Source: Syntrophus gentianae
Lineage (GTDB): Bacteria; Desulfobacterota; Syntrophia; Syntrophales; Syntrophaceae
Direction: 5' to 3'
Length of the DNA: 38,083 bases
Assembly (NCBI RefSeq): GCF_900109885.1
Contig: NZ_FOBS01000014.1
Span: 51,844-89,926 of the forward strand
Of the stretch, positions 1-8,551 are shown piece by piece. The notes under the pieces are model-generated. The model did not search any database and was not told the DNA's origin. It saw only the letters and a list, made by a program, of their open reading frames with translations. Positions within the stretch are counted from its first letter, which is position 1. Every line of letters starts with the position of its first letter. Made by a program: the position numbers and the translations under genes.

Positions 1-1205
1 GTATCGTTCCCATTCCCACCGCTGACGCTGTCGGCGCCTCCGCTGCCGGCGTTGATCGAGTCGTTGCCGGTGCCGCCGATAACCGTGTCATTGCCCGTTC
101 CGGTGGAAATCGAGTCGTTTCCGTCTCCGCCGTCCACGGCATTATTGCCGTTCCCGACGCTGACGGTATCGTCGCCGCTGCCGCCAGAGACGGTGTCGCT
201 GCCGGTACCTCCATACAGATGGTCATTGCCCCCATTGCCGTAAAGGGTGTTGTTGCCGTCGTCGCCGTAAATGTAGTCGTTGAAGTTGCCGCCTCGGAGG
301 ACATCGGAACCGAGATTGCCGTCAATGTGCAGGGCCACCGTTTGTGCCGTTCCATCGAAACTGTCATTCCCGCTGCCGCCGGAGATATTCTCGATGCCCG
401 TCGTGGTCAGATCGAGGGTGTTTCCGGTCGTTCCGCTGAGATAGAGCCGGTCATAATTGGCGCCGCCGTTGACGCTGGAAAAGGCTGTGGTAAGAGTGAT
501 CGTGTCATCCCCATCCCCGCCACTGACGCTGTCGGCGCCGCTCCCCGCGTTGATCGAGTCGTTGCCCCGGCCACCCAGGATGGTGTCGTTGCCCGTACCC
601 GTGGAAATCGAGTCATTACCGTCTCCACCGGTTACGGTATTGCTGCCATTCCCGACGCTTATGGCGTCATTGCCGCTGCCGCCATAAGCGGTATCATTGC
701 CGCTGCCTCCGTACAGATGATCACCCCCTCCATTCCCGTAGAGGATGTTGTTGCCGTCGTCGCCGTAAATGGTGTCGTTGCCGCTGCCGCCTTTGAGGAC
801 GTCAGAACCGAGATTGCCGTCAATGTGCAGGGCCACCGTTTGCGCGGTTCCATCGAAACTGTCATTGCCGTCCCCGCCGGAAATATATTCGATGCCCGCA
901 GTGCTCAGGTTGAGCGAATTCCCGGTTGACCCACTGATGTACACCCGGTCATAACCAGCACCGCCATTGACACTGGCAAAAGCAGTGGTGAGATAGATCG
1001 TGTCATCACCATTCCCGCCACTAACGGTATCGTTGCCGCTGCCCGCGTCGATCCAATCGTTGCCATCGCCCCCATCAATCGTATCATTTCCCCCGTAACC
1101 GTAGATGGTGTCTGCCGCATTGGAAGGGATTCCACCCGTCACTCCTGGCGAAACAAACGCAGGCGTAATTGTATCGTTGCTGGATGTACCTTTAATCGTA
1201 GCCAT
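1..1205 (-). CDS. RTX-type calcium-binding repeat protein, N-terminal part (runs off left edge)
   Basis: The minus-strand frame opens at the ATG complementary to 1203-1205 and stays open to the window edge, so the C-terminus is missing. The start follows an AAAGGAG ribosome site. The protein begins MATIKGTSSNDTI and soon becomes a run of glycine/aspartate nonapeptides of the GGxGxDxUx type (for example GGNGDDTIY, GGSGNDTIY), the family's calcium-binding beta-roll motif. There is no signal peptide, which fits type I secretion by a C-terminal signal that would lie outside the window. Blocks without nonapeptides (TAFASVNGGAGYD, AQTVALHIDG) recur in step with a 166-residue long-range period. No secretion ATPase or membrane-fusion gene lies nearby. 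The RTX class is clear; the exact role (surface layer, adhesin or enzyme) is unknown. Confidence 0.9.
   Translation of the reverse strand, partial: MATIKGTSSNDTITPAFVSPGVTGGIPSNAADTIYGYGGNDTIDGGDGNDWIDAGSGNDTVSGGNGDDTIYLTTAFASVNGGAGYDRVYISGSTGNSLNLSTAGIEYISGGDGNDSFDGTAQTVALHIDGNLGSDVLKGGSGNDTIYGDDGNNILYGNGGGDHLYGGSGNDTAYGGSGNDAISVGNGSNTVTGGDGNDSISTGTGNDTILGGRGNDSINAGSGADSVSGGDGDDTITLTTAFSSVNGGANYDRLYLSGTTGNTLDLTTTGIENISGGSGNDSFDGTAQTVALHIDGNLGSDVLRGGNFNDYIYGDDGNNTLYGNGGNDHLYGGTGSDTVSGGSGDDTVSVGNGNNAVDGGDGNDSISTGTGNDTVIGGTGNDSINAGSGGADSVSGGNGND
51..1046 (-). repeat. 498-bp tandem repeat inside the RTX gene (two full copies plus partial copies)
   Basis: The blocks starting at 51, 549 and 1047 on the plus strand are spaced exactly 498 bases (166 codons). 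The block around 394 also matches that around 892. Over the 60 bases 301-360 versus 799-858 I count 4 differences. The sequence left of 51 matches the sequence left of 549, so another copy continues beyond the edge. Every copy keeps the frame, as expected for expansion by unequal recombination of a coding module. Confidence 0.9.
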
Positions 1206-1671
1206 TGTTTATGCTCCTTTAATTAGTTATTGCTCCGGTAATAGAATAACGCCAAATTGTTGTTTCCGGAACAGGTTGAAGGGGAGAATAATCCGTGTGT
1301 TGTCATCATCAGATGGGGCATGAACAAAAACGTTGGATCCCCCTGTAAAATTGACAGACGGATAATAAAAAATTGTTTACGTACAGGTTTATTTGTTGAA
1401 GGGTTCCGGAATCGTTTTCCTACTAATTATCAGTGAATATATAATACTTTATATTGATTTTAAAGTCAATATATCGTGACTTTTGATTTATTTTTCTATA
1501 AAGTCAGGAAGGACGAAAAGAATTTTTTTGAGAAAAGTTTATGATTCTTCGAGGGGCTTTCCTTTACGGCTGGTGTGCTGAAACCCCGCATTATTTCGCT
1601 GGCGCCGCTTACGCGGCTAACGGCATCCAGGACAAAGGATCTATTACAACACACCACAACCGGCAGTCCCT
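1206..1671. other. Gene-free region between RTX gene and usp
   Basis: AT-rich leader and promoter region of the RTX gene. Apart from the promoter at 1441-1469, I see two TTCCGGAA-type palindromes (near 1263 and 1399) inside the leader and a short GCCGC/GCGGC hairpin near 1607-1620 downstream of usp. No convincing open reading frame. Confidence 0.5.
1441..1469 (-). promoter_or_regulatory. Sigma-70-type promoter for the left RTX gene
   Basis: On the minus strand TTGACT (complement of 1464-1469) and TATTAT (complement of 1441-1446) are separated by exactly 17 bases in an AT-rich stretch. Transcription would start near 1434, giving a leader of about 230 nt before the RTX start codon. No other gene lies between. 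Confidence 0.65.
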
Positions 1672-2091
1672 TCACTTTACCAGCAGAACAGGGCACTGAG
1701 ACAGGATGCCGATTTTATAACTGATGGTTCCCCAGTCCCGCGACGGCTCTTCAAGATGGAGTTTGTGTGAGCTCATGACAATGAGATCAACGTCCGTCTC
1801 GGCAGCATATTTCAGGATTTCCTGGACTCGGTTGCCGAAGGCGATCTTGTCGGTGACCTGAGCGCCGTGATTCTCACAGAAGGCCGTCAGACCTGCCATT
1901 TTCTTCTCGGCCCGTTTTTGCAGACCGGCATAAAAGTCCCCAAATTCGTCAAAAGTCGCGTCTTCAATGATCTCCACGACATGAAGAAGACTTACGCGAA
2001 CCTTTTCCGATCCGGAAATTTGCAGGGTAACCTCTAAGGCCTTCTTGTTTTTCGGGGTAAAATCAACGGGGACTAAAATATGTTTAAACAT
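1672..2091 (-). CDS. Universal stress protein (UspA family)
   Basis: The product is 139 residues, the usual size for a single-domain Usp. It starts MFKHILVPVDFTPKNKKAL, the typical first beta strand and helix. The core VDLIVMSSH near residue 105 and the last strand CPVLLVK are also typical. The ATP-binding loop of UspA proteins (GxxG, nine residues, G-S/T) is not intact: after VMSSH the sequence reads KLHLEEPSRDWGTISYKI. This points to a non-nucleotide-binding or divergent member. A GTG two codons upstream (2097) is also in frame, but the GAGG ribosome site sits about seven bases before the ATG at 2091 and almost touches the GTG, so 2091 is chosen. It is a single-gene unit. Confidence 0.9.
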   Translation of the reverse strand: MFKHILVPVDFTPKNKKALEVTLQISGSEKVRVSLLHVVEIIEDATFDEFGDFYAGLQKRAEKKMAGLTAFCENHGAQVTDKIAFGNRVQEILKYAAETDVDLIVMSSHKLHLEEPSRDWGTISYKIGILSQCPVLLVK

Positions 2092-2420
2092 GTTCACACC
2101 TCAAATAGAGTCCTTTTCCTTAGGATGTCAATTTGGGGGATGGATGTCAAGAGGGTTGTAAGAGGATTTTATGGCCTTTAATATCAATAACTTGTCGTAA
2201 CGTCACAGGGTATGCGGATGGACCGGTCAGACCTGAATCGCCCTGAAATGCCTTGCCTGTCGTAAAACCTTTTTTCTTCTCCTGTTTTATGGTAAGGGAG
2301 CAAAAAGGCTCCATAGACTTGCCGGATTATGCTTAAAGGGATAGCAAGGTGACAGGGGCAGCAGACAAAAGCCAACGCCCTGAGCCGAGAGACGGCCCCT
2401 GGGCATTCGGCGGGTGCAAA
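2092..2420. other. Intergenic region between divergent usp and the FAD-linked oxidase
   Basis: About 330 bases that must hold both promoters. I see no hairpin, repeat or clear -35/-10 pair. An in-frame GTG at 2349 preceded by AAAGGGA could extend the oxidase by 24 residues. Confidence 0.4.
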
Positions 2421-3803
2421 ATGACGATCGGATCTCACCTTAAAGAAACGGATATCGACCATCTGACCAGAATCGTGGGACGGGAGAGACTTTCCCGGGG
2501 AGAGTCGGTCCGCTTTCTCCATTCCCATGATGAATCCTTCCACAAACCCTGTCTTCCCGAGGTCGTCCTCTGGCCGCGGAGCACCGATGAAGTCAGCCGG
2601 ATCGTCGCCCATGCCTTCCAGCAGAGGATCCCTGTGACCCCCTGGGGGGCGGGCAGTTCCCTGGAGGGCAATCCCATCCCCGTTTCTGGAGGAATCGTCC
2701 TCGATCTGCAGGAGATGAACAGAGTCCTGGCCGTCCGACCGGAGGATTTTCAGGTGGATGTGGAGGCCGGGGTGGTCTACAAGGATCTCAACCGCATTCT
2801 GGAGGCCGAAGGACTCTTCTTCCCCCCGGATCCCGGGGCGGCGGCGACGGTCGGCGGGATGATCGGGAACAATGCCAGCGGAATCCGGAGTGTGAAATAC
2901 GGCGCCACTCGGGATTATGTGATGCGCCTCACTGCCGTTCTGTCCGATGGACAGGTGATCCAGACAGGCAGCCGCTCCCGCAAGTGCTCTTCCGGATATG
3001 ACCTCTGCCGCCTCTTGACCGGTGCGGAGGGCACCCTGGGCATCGTGACCGAGGCCACCTTGAAGCTGATGGGGCTTCCCGCTGCGTTCATGGCTGTCCG
3101 GGCCACCTTTCCTTCCGTTGACCATGCGACGCGGGCGGTCTTTGAAATCATGCGCTCCGGAGTGACTCCGGGGGCCATGGAGTTTCTCGATACGGACATC
3201 GTCGGGGTCCTCAACCGGGACCGGGGGCTCTCTCTCGAAGAATCGCCCACGCTGCTGATGGAGTTCAATGGATACAGCGAACGGGGGCTGGAAGACGAGA
3301 TGCTTTTTGTTTCCGAGATCTGCCGGGACAACGGGTGTCTCCTCCTGGACCGGGGAATCGGTCCGGCGGAGCGGAAACGGCTCTGGGAGATCCGCCATCT
3401 GACCCATGAATCGATCCGGCGCGCTCATCCGGGATTGAAGTCACTGAGCATGGATGTCGCCGTTCCCCTTTCCCGATACAGCCAAATGGTGGCGCACATC
3501 AAGGAGATCGTGGCCGATCTCACGGCTTATATCTTCGGGCACGCGGGAGATGGCAATATCCACGTGGTCGTCATGGACGATCCCGAAAACGAAGAACGAT
3601 GGGCAAGAGTCGAGGCGGCCCACAGCCGGGTTGTCTCTTCGGCCCTGTCCTTCGAGGGAACCTGCACGGGAGAGCATGGTATCGGACTGGGCAAAAAGCA
3701 ATTCATGGCCAGGGAGCATGGCGAAAGCCTGGAAACGATGAAAAAAATCAAAGCGCTTTTGGACCCCCGGGGTATTCTCAATCCCGGAAAGATGTTCCCC
3801 TGA
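2421..3803 (+). CDS. FAD-linked oxidase, D-lactate/glycolate dehydrogenase type (GlcD/LDHD family)
   Basis: A 460-residue flavoprotein, a typical length. The N-terminal half is the FAD_binding_4 (PCMH) domain, with PWGAGSSLEGN near residue 75 as the FAD pyrophosphate loop and GGMIGNNASGIRSVKYG typical of the family. The C-terminal half is the FAD-oxidase C domain, with HAGDGNIHV near residue 374 and GEHGIGLGKK near 417, the substrate and flavin contacts. These enzymes oxidise a 2-hydroxy acid such as D-lactate or glycolate and pass electrons to a quinone or electron-transfer partner. No iron-sulfur partner or ETF gene is adjacent, so substrate and acceptor are unknown. The ATG at 2421 aligns with the family N-terminus; a GTG at 2349 is possible. 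It is followed after 40 bases by the PPC-domain gene on the same strand. Confidence 0.9.
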   Translation: MTIGSHLKETDIDHLTRIVGRERLSRGESVRFLHSHDESFHKPCLPEVVLWPRSTDEVSRIVAHAFQQRIPVTPWGAGSSLEGNPIPVSGGIVLDLQEMNRVLAVRPEDFQVDVEAGVVYKDLNRILEAEGLFFPPDPGAAATVGGMIGNNASGIRSVKYGATRDYVMRLTAVLSDGQVIQTGSRSRKCSSGYDLCRLLTGAEGTLGIVTEATLKLMGLPAAFMAVRATFPSVDHATRAVFEIMRSGVTPGAMEFLDTDIVGVLNRDRGLSLEESPTLLMEFNGYSERGLEDEMLFVSEICRDNGCLLLDRGIGPAERKRLWEIRHLTHESIRRAHPGLKSLSMDVAVPLSRYSQMVAHIKEIVADLTAYIFGHAGDGNIHVVVMDDPENEERWARVEAAHSRVVSSALSFEGTCTGEHGIGLGKKQFMAREHGESLETMKKIKALLDPRGILNPGKMFP

Positions 3804-3843
3804 AAACAACGAGCACTGAAGATAAAGGAGACTGGAAAAATCT

Positions 3844-4290
3844 ATGAAATTTTCACAAGCCCGCCAGGGGCGTATCTTTGTCCTCCGTCTTGAAGATGGA
3901 GAAATTGTCCATGAGGTGATCGAACGGTTCGCTGAGGAACAGTCGATTCGTGCGGCAGCCATGATTGCCGTGGGTGCGCTGGATTCGGGAAGCCGGGTGG
4001 TCGTCGGACCAACGGAGGGCCGCGCTGTTCCGGTGGTCCCCATGGAACTCCTGCTGGATAATGTTCGTGAAGTGGCGGGAACCGGTACGCTCTTCCCCGA
4101 TGAAGAAGGCCGTCCGCAGATTCACATGCACTGCGCCATGGGCCGGGAAGACCAGACCGTCACGGGGTGCATCCGCCGGGGGGTTAAGGTCTGGCAGATC
4201 CTGGAAGTGGTCCTTTTCGAACTGCTCGACACGCCCGCTCACCGGGTGTCCGATCCGGCACTCGGCTTCAAGCTGCTGCAGCCGGAATGA
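3844..4290 (+). CDS. PPC-domain (DUF296) protein
   Basis: The 148-residue product is a stand-alone PPC domain (plants and prokaryotes conserved). It shows RIFVLRLEDGEIVHEVIERFAEE at the start, AAAMIAVGALDSG in the middle, and the metal-ligand style pattern PQIHMHCAMGRED with the family's G(C/H)(I/L)-type strand VTGCIRRG. Bacterial PPC proteins form trimers, often bind a metal, and are mostly of unknown function; in plants the domain is fused to AT-hooks. An AGGAG precedes the ATG. It sits 40 bases after the FAD-linked oxidase and 54 bases before an MBL hydrolase, so the three are probably co-transcribed. Confidence 0.85.
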   Translation: MKFSQARQGRIFVLRLEDGEIVHEVIERFAEEQSIRAAAMIAVGALDSGSRVVVGPTEGRAVPVVPMELLLDNVREVAGTGTLFPDEEGRPQIHMHCAMGREDQTVTGCIRRGVKVWQILEVVLFELLDTPAHRVSDPALGFKLLQPE

Positions 4291-4344
4291 CCTTTTAAAA
4301 GGCCGTCTGTAATTGAGAGTTTATTTTTAAGGAGAAGAACGAAC

Positions 4345-5013
4345 GTGAAATTTGATGACGATATTTTTGTTTACGAATGGGCGGAGTATTTCGACAACAA
4401 TTGCAACAGCTATTACATCGGTGGCTCCGTTCAGGCCCTGGTGGACCCGGGACTGGCCAAATATTTTCCCCGCCTCCTGAGCGAGATGGAGAAAGACGGC
4501 ATCCGGCGGGAGGACATCCGCACGATCATCAATACCCATGGCCATGCCGACCATATCGAAGGAAGCTCGCTCTTTAACGGCTCCGGCGTTCAGATTGCCC
4601 TTCACGAAAAGGAAGTGGCCTTTTACAATGGGCCGGAAAATGCGGTGTTAAGCCGCATGTTCGGCCTGAGCGTTCCCGCGATCGATATTAACCTGGTTTT
4701 GCAGGAAGGCGAACTGGTTCTAGGTGGGGAGAATTTCCAGGTCCTGCTTGTCCCCGGCCATTCCCCCGGTTCAATCGCCTTGTACTGGCCGCGCACCGGA
4801 GCCCTCTTTTCCGGGGATGTGATCTTTGATCAGAATGTCGGGAGGACCGATTTTCCCGGCGGTGACGGCAATTTGTTGAAGCAGAGCATTACTCGGCTGT
4901 CTGAGCTCAATGCGGAGTATCTCCTTCCCGGACACATGGGAATGGTGATCGGCGGGGAGCGCGTCAAAAATAACTTTGAGATGGTAACCCGTTACGTTTT
5001 CCCCTATATTTAA
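4345..5013 (+). CDS. MBL-fold metallo-hydrolase (glyoxalase II-like)
   Basis: A 222-residue single-domain metallo-beta-lactamase-fold protein. The zinc motif is HGHADH (in TIINTHGHADHIEGSS). It also has VPGHSPGS (second-site His), FSGDVIFDQNVGRTDFPGG (bridging Asp plus the GRTDFPGG signature of glyoxalase II-like hydrolases) and a final LLPGH. Such enzymes hydrolyse thioesters or related substrates; the substrate here is not deducible. The start is GTG at 4345, with AAGGAG ten bases upstream. It is the last gene of the plus-strand run and ends 3 bases from the stop of a convergent MBL gene. Confidence 0.9.
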   Translation: MKFDDDIFVYEWAEYFDNNCNSYYIGGSVQALVDPGLAKYFPRLLSEMEKDGIRREDIRTIINTHGHADHIEGSSLFNGSGVQIALHEKEVAFYNGPENAVLSRMFGLSVPAIDINLVLQEGELVLGGENFQVLLVPGHSPGSIALYWPRTGALFSGDVIFDQNVGRTDFPGGDGNLLKQSITRLSELNAEYLLPGHMGMVIGGERVKNNFEMVTRYVFPYI

Positions 5014-5016
5014 TCT

Positions 5017-5982
5017 TCAGGGAAGATAACGCTTGATAACGCCCGAGTGGATTTCCTGAATCAGCCCCTCGCTTTTCAGTTCCAGCAGATGCACGCAGGT
5101 TTCATGGAGCGCCAGATACTGATCAAATTCAGGCAGATCAGCGCCGAAGATCTTCAGGGAGATCTCCCGGCCGGTGTCAGATCCTTGGCGCACCGCTCTC
5201 AAAATGAGCTGCTTTCGTTCCTCATGATGGGCTTCCATTTCCTGGATGCGGGTTTGAAGATTTGGGATGATGTCGCCGTGCGAGGGGAACGTGCGGTTTG
5301 CCGGTAAATATTTGACGCGCTGCAGGGATTCGAGAAAACTTTCCAGGGGATGCCACTCGGGATGAAAAAGGTCGATGCTGAGATTGGGGGTTATTTCCGG
5401 AAGGACATGGTCACCGGAGAGAAGCAGGGCCTCCCGGGGAAAGTAGAAGCAGACCTGACCCCGCGTGTGGCCGGGCACGGGGATGACCTGAAAGGTGCGC
5501 TGGCCGGACGTATGCCATGAATAGGGGTCGAGGTATTCATCGACCTCGAAGGGAAAGGTGACCCCTGTGAAATAGGTATGAAGCTCTTCCAGCGACGCAA
5601 TCAGATTCTCGGGGAAATCCTGCTCCCGGCAGAAAGCCCGCAAATGTTGAAATAACGCCTCTGTCCGGTTCTGGTTGTCGATGGCCTCGGAGTCGGCTCT
5701 GGAAAGATAGATCCGGGCGCCGCTCATTTCTTTCAATCGTCCGGCCAGACCGCAATGATCGGCGTGATAGTGGGTCAGAAAGATCTGGCCGATGTCGGCG
5801 GGAGATCGGCCGATCTGCTGCAGAGCGCCTTCCAGCGTTGAAAATCCCTCCGGAATATCCAGGTCCGTGTCAACCAGCGTAACCTGCTTTCCCGAAACAA
5901 GGGCAAAAGACCTGATATGATCCAGCCGAAAAGGCATGGGAAGGGTAATTCTGAAAAATCCTTCGGCAATTTCTTCAATCAA
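5017..5982 (-). CDS. MBL-fold metallo-hydrolase with C-terminal winged-helix-like domain
   Basis: 321 residues. The N-terminal two thirds is an MBL fold: HYHADH (zinc site), VPVPGHTRGQVCFYFP, LLSGDHVLPEITPN and FPSHGD. The last 80 or so residues (EERKQLILRAVRQGSDTG onward) form a helical tail like the winged-helix extension seen in LACTB2-like hydrolases. The natural N-terminus, MIEEIAEGFFRITLPMPF, starts at a TTG (5980-5982) without a strong ribosome site; the next ATG would remove the first beta strand. It converges tail-to-tail with the other MBL gene but is only distantly similar to it, so this is not a recent duplication. Confidence 0.88.
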   Translation of the reverse strand: MIEEIAEGFFRITLPMPFRLDHIRSFALVSGKQVTLVDTDLDIPEGFSTLEGALQQIGRSPADIGQIFLTHYHADHCGLAGRLKEMSGARIYLSRADSEAIDNQNRTEALFQHLRAFCREQDFPENLIASLEELHTYFTGVTFPFEVDEYLDPYSWHTSGQRTFQVIPVPGHTRGQVCFYFPREALLLSGDHVLPEITPNLSIDLFHPEWHPLESFLESLQRVKYLPANRTFPSHGDIIPNLQTRIQEMEAHHEERKQLILRAVRQGSDTGREISLKIFGADLPEFDQYLALHETCVHLLELKSEGLIQEIHSGVIKRYLP

Positions 5983-6160
5983 TGACCGGTAAACCCCCGG
6001 GAAAATTAAGCGGAACTTGCCCGTCCTATAATGAGGATCGCGTCAATTGGCAACTGATTTTTCTCCCCTTTTCTGAAGAGAGTCCTGATTTAGCTTGATT
6101 TTCCTAGGGAATCAGGTCATTATCTTCAAAATTTCAATAGGATATTTTGAGGGAAAGGGC

Positions 6161-7297
6161 ATGTTTGGAAACCGCATCACCCTTTTCAAGCTGCTGGGGT
6201 TTGAAGTGCGCATCGATGCCAGCTGGCTGCTTCTGGCCTTGCTGGTGACCTGGTCGTTGGCAAAGGGGATCTTCCCTGGCTCCTATAAAGGCGCTTCCGA
6301 GGCCACGTACTGGGCGATGGGGGTATTCGGGGCGCTGGGGCTGTTTCTCTCCATCATCTTTCACGAGCTCTGTCATTCACTGGTAGCCGCCCGATACGGC
6401 ATCCCCATGAAGGGAATCACGCTCTTCATCTTTGGAGGTGTCGCGGAAATGGACAACGAGCCTCCCAGTGCCAGGTCGGAGTTTTTCATGGCCATTGCCG
6501 GTCCTCTGGCCAGTTTGTTTCTAAGCCTGACCTTTCATGGGATCGCCCAGGCGGGCAAGATGCTGGGATGGCCGGGGACGATTCCCACGGTTACGTCGTA
6601 CCTGGGTTTTATTAATCTCCTCCTTGCCTCCTTTAATTTGATTCCTGCGTTCCCTCTGGATGGGGGTCGGGTTCTCCGTTCGATCCTGTGGGGTTGGAAG
6701 GGAAACCTTCGCTGGGCGACGCGCATTTCTTCCGGGTTCGGTTCAGCTTTCGGCATGTTGCTGATGCTGCTTGGAATTTTCAGCATCTTCCGCGGCAACT
6801 TTATCGGGGGCGTATGGTGGCTGATGATCGGCTTTTTCCTGCGCAATGCAGCCCAGATGTCCTATTCCCAGATCATCGCCCGCAAGGTTCTGGAAGGAGA
6901 AAAGGTTCGCCGTTTCATGGTGCCGGATCCCGTTTCGGTATCCCGAGCCCTGACGCTGGAAGAATTTGTCAATGACTATGTGTACCGGTATCATTTCAAG
7001 ATGTTTCCCGTGGTTTCCTTCGACCGCCTTGTCGGATGCATCACGGTCCGCCAGGCGGCGGAAATTCCCAGGGAGGAATGGAGAGAGCATACGGTGGGAG
7101 AAATCGTCGCTCCGTGCACTCCGGATATCACAATCGGACCGGATGAAGATGCCGTCCACGCCCTGGCGATCATGAGCCGGACGGCAAACAGCCGTCTGCT
7201 GGTGGTCGAAGGCGAACGCCTTGTGGGGATCATCACCCTCAAGGATATGCTGCAGTTTCTGTCTCTCAAGCTGGAACTTCGGGACTGGAAGGCATAG
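6161..7297 (+). CDS. Site-2 protease-like zinc metalloprotease (M50) with CBS domains
   Basis: A 378-residue multi-pass membrane protein. The zinc-binding HExxH is HELCH at residues 68-72 (SIIFHELCHSLVAARYGIP), and the third ligand is in NLIPAFPLDGGRVL (Asp near 167). Four to six hydrophobic segments lie in the first 235 residues. The last 130 or so residues are a pair of CBS domains (KVRRFMVPDPVSVSRALTL ... DEDAVHALAIMSRTANSRLL ... GIITLKDML), which usually bind adenine nucleotides. This is the FtsH/SpoIVFB-like group 3 S2P architecture; the substrate is unknown. The in-frame ORF extends 22 codons upstream, but GAGGGAAAGGGC just before 6161 and the family N-terminus favour the ATG at 6161. 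Seventy bases separate it from the ferritin-like gene. Confidence 0.92.
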   Translation: MFGNRITLFKLLGFEVRIDASWLLLALLVTWSLAKGIFPGSYKGASEATYWAMGVFGALGLFLSIIFHELCHSLVAARYGIPMKGITLFIFGGVAEMDNEPPSARSEFFMAIAGPLASLFLSLTFHGIAQAGKMLGWPGTIPTVTSYLGFINLLLASFNLIPAFPLDGGRVLRSILWGWKGNLRWATRISSGFGSAFGMLLMLLGIFSIFRGNFIGGVWWLMIGFFLRNAAQMSYSQIIARKVLEGEKVRRFMVPDPVSVSRALTLEEFVNDYVYRYHFKMFPVVSFDRLVGCITVRQAAEIPREEWREHTVGEIVAPCTPDITIGPDEDAVHALAIMSRTANSRLLVVEGERLVGIITLKDMLQFLSLKLELRDWKA

Positions 7298-7367
7298 GGG
7301 ACTTTCTTTCTGTTGTTCAGAAGTACGGAAAAAGCCATTTATAACATTTAGTCAGGAGGATAATTTT

Positions 7368-8219
7368 ATGGATCGTAAAGAATTGATCGATATGCTGAAT
7401 CGTGATTTCGCAGATGAACACGCCGCCATTCTCCGCTATCTGGTCCACGCCTATCAGGAGGGGGAGGATACGCCCATGGGGGCCAGCCTCCTTTCCCGTT
7501 CCCGGGAAGAGATGTGGCACATGCACTGGCTGGGCATGATCATCGGCCAGTTGGGCGGCGAGCCGAATTTCGTACCTGGGCCTTATCCCTTTGATCCCGC
7601 CAGCCGGGCGACGATGCTGAAATCCTACATCGAATACGAAGAAAAGCTGATTCCCCATTACCATGGCGAGGCGGAGAAGGTGGATGATCCCCACATCCGC
7701 CGGGTCCTTCATCGGGAAGCCTGGGAGTCGGCGATCCATGCCCGGCGTTTCCAGCGGCTGCTGGACAAGCTCAGCCCGGAAGATGCGAAAGGGCTGCCTC
7801 AAGGGGGTTTTGAACTTCCTGCCGCCTTCCTGGAGGCGCTGCAGGCGGAGCTGAACAGCAAGTATAACGAAATGCTCCAGCACCTTCGCCTGTCCTGGCT
7901 TTCCCAGGAGGATGCCGGTAAAGGCTGGGCGTTGATGGACCAGTCCATGGAAAAAATGAAGCAACTGGCCCTCTTCGCAGAAGCGGTTGCCGAGGATGGC
8001 CCCGTGCCACGGATGACTCCGGAGGGCATGGACACAGGTCTTCCCATCGAACAGGTTCTTCTCAAAGCCCTGGGGGATGTCAGGGAGGCCCTGGGAAGGC
8101 ACGCCAAACTGCAGGAGGACGGGGGGTTTAAAAAACATTCCGGCCTGGTGATGAAGATGGACCTTACGGTTCAGCAGGAGGCCTATCAGGCTGAAGAAAT
8201 GAATGACTGGTTGAAATAA
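7368..8219 (+). CDS. Ferritin-like domain protein (duplicated four-helix diiron-type fold)
   Basis: 283 residues. The start ATG at 7368 follows GGAGGA with good spacing; the upstream extension of the frame only overlaps the end of the protease gene. The first half is a bacterioferritin/rubrerythrin-like bundle, with DEHAAILRYLVHAYQEGED, REEMWHMHWLGMIIGQLGG and YHGEAEKVDD...HREAWESAIHARRF supplying Glu and His in carboxylate-type iron positions. The second half (AELNSKYNEMLQHLRLSWL ... MKQLALFAEAVAEDG) resembles a second bundle with fewer ligands. A role in iron handling or peroxide defence is likely but unproven. It may share a transcript with the protease gene. Confidence 0.8.
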   Translation: MDRKELIDMLNRDFADEHAAILRYLVHAYQEGEDTPMGASLLSRSREEMWHMHWLGMIIGQLGGEPNFVPGPYPFDPASRATMLKSYIEYEEKLIPHYHGEAEKVDDPHIRRVLHREAWESAIHARRFQRLLDKLSPEDAKGLPQGGFELPAAFLEALQAELNSKYNEMLQHLRLSWLSQEDAGKGWALMDQSMEKMKQLALFAEAVAEDGPVPRMTPEGMDTGLPIEQVLLKALGDVREALGRHAKLQEDGGFKKHSGLVMKMDLTVQQEAYQAEEMNDWLK

Positions 8220-8232
8220 GAATTTCATTTTT

Positions 8233-8284
8233 CTCCCTGAAGGCGACACAACGATTGCCCGCTCGCCGGTCTGCCTTCAGGGAG
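8233..8284. repeat. 12-bp inverted repeat (possible terminator) after the ferritin-like gene
   Basis: CTCCCTGAAGGC at 8233-8244 is perfectly complementary to GCCTTCAGGGAG at 8273-8284, with a 28-base loop. It lies 13 bases after the ferritin-like stop and before the convergent winged-helix gene's stop, so it could serve either strand. The following bases are only mildly T-rich, so it is not a textbook terminator. Confidence 0.5.
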
Positions 8285-8335
8285 GTTTGTTCCTTGATCC
8301 CTGCCTTTACATATCCTTTATTTGCTGCCGCAATC

Positions 8336-8551
8336 TTATCGTTTTTCTTTCCCCTGCTCGGTGATGACAAAACGTTCACCCTTCTGGTCGATGATATGGG
8401 AAAGAACCATTTCCCGCAGGCTGGTTTTTACGTTGAAGAGGGGTTGCCCAAGTTTCTGAGAGATTTCCTCCGGCGTCAGGGGCTTGTCAAGCAGGTACAG
8501 CAGTGTCCTTGCTCTTGCCGTGACGGATCCGTCAGGATTGATACTTCTCAT
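8336..8551 (-). CDS. Small winged-helix-like protein
   Basis: 71 residues starting from an ATG preceded by a perfect AAGGAGGT ribosome site. LLYLLDKPLTPEEISQKLGQPLFNVKTSLREMVLSHIIDQKG reads as helix-turn-helix plus recognition helix, followed by a short wing (ERFVITEQGKEKR). This is the pattern of MarR/ArsR-like mini winged-helix domains. No sensor domain or metal-binding cysteines are present. It is monocistronic and convergent with the ferritin-like gene. A DNA-binding role is inferred from the fold pattern only. Confidence 0.75.
   Translation of the reverse strand: MRSINPDGSVTARARTLLYLLDKPLTPEEISQKLGQPLFNVKTSLREMVLSHIIDQKGERFVITEQGKEKR

Noticed and set aside
219-929. 236-codon plus-strand frame
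   Set aside because: Low-complexity translation (Val/Ala/Ile repeats) produced by antisense reading of the RTX repeats.
2184-3428. 414-codon minus-strand frame
   Set aside because: It is antisense to the FAD-linked oxidase; its translation is rich in Arg, Pro, Gly and His without family motifs, while the plus strand has clear motifs.
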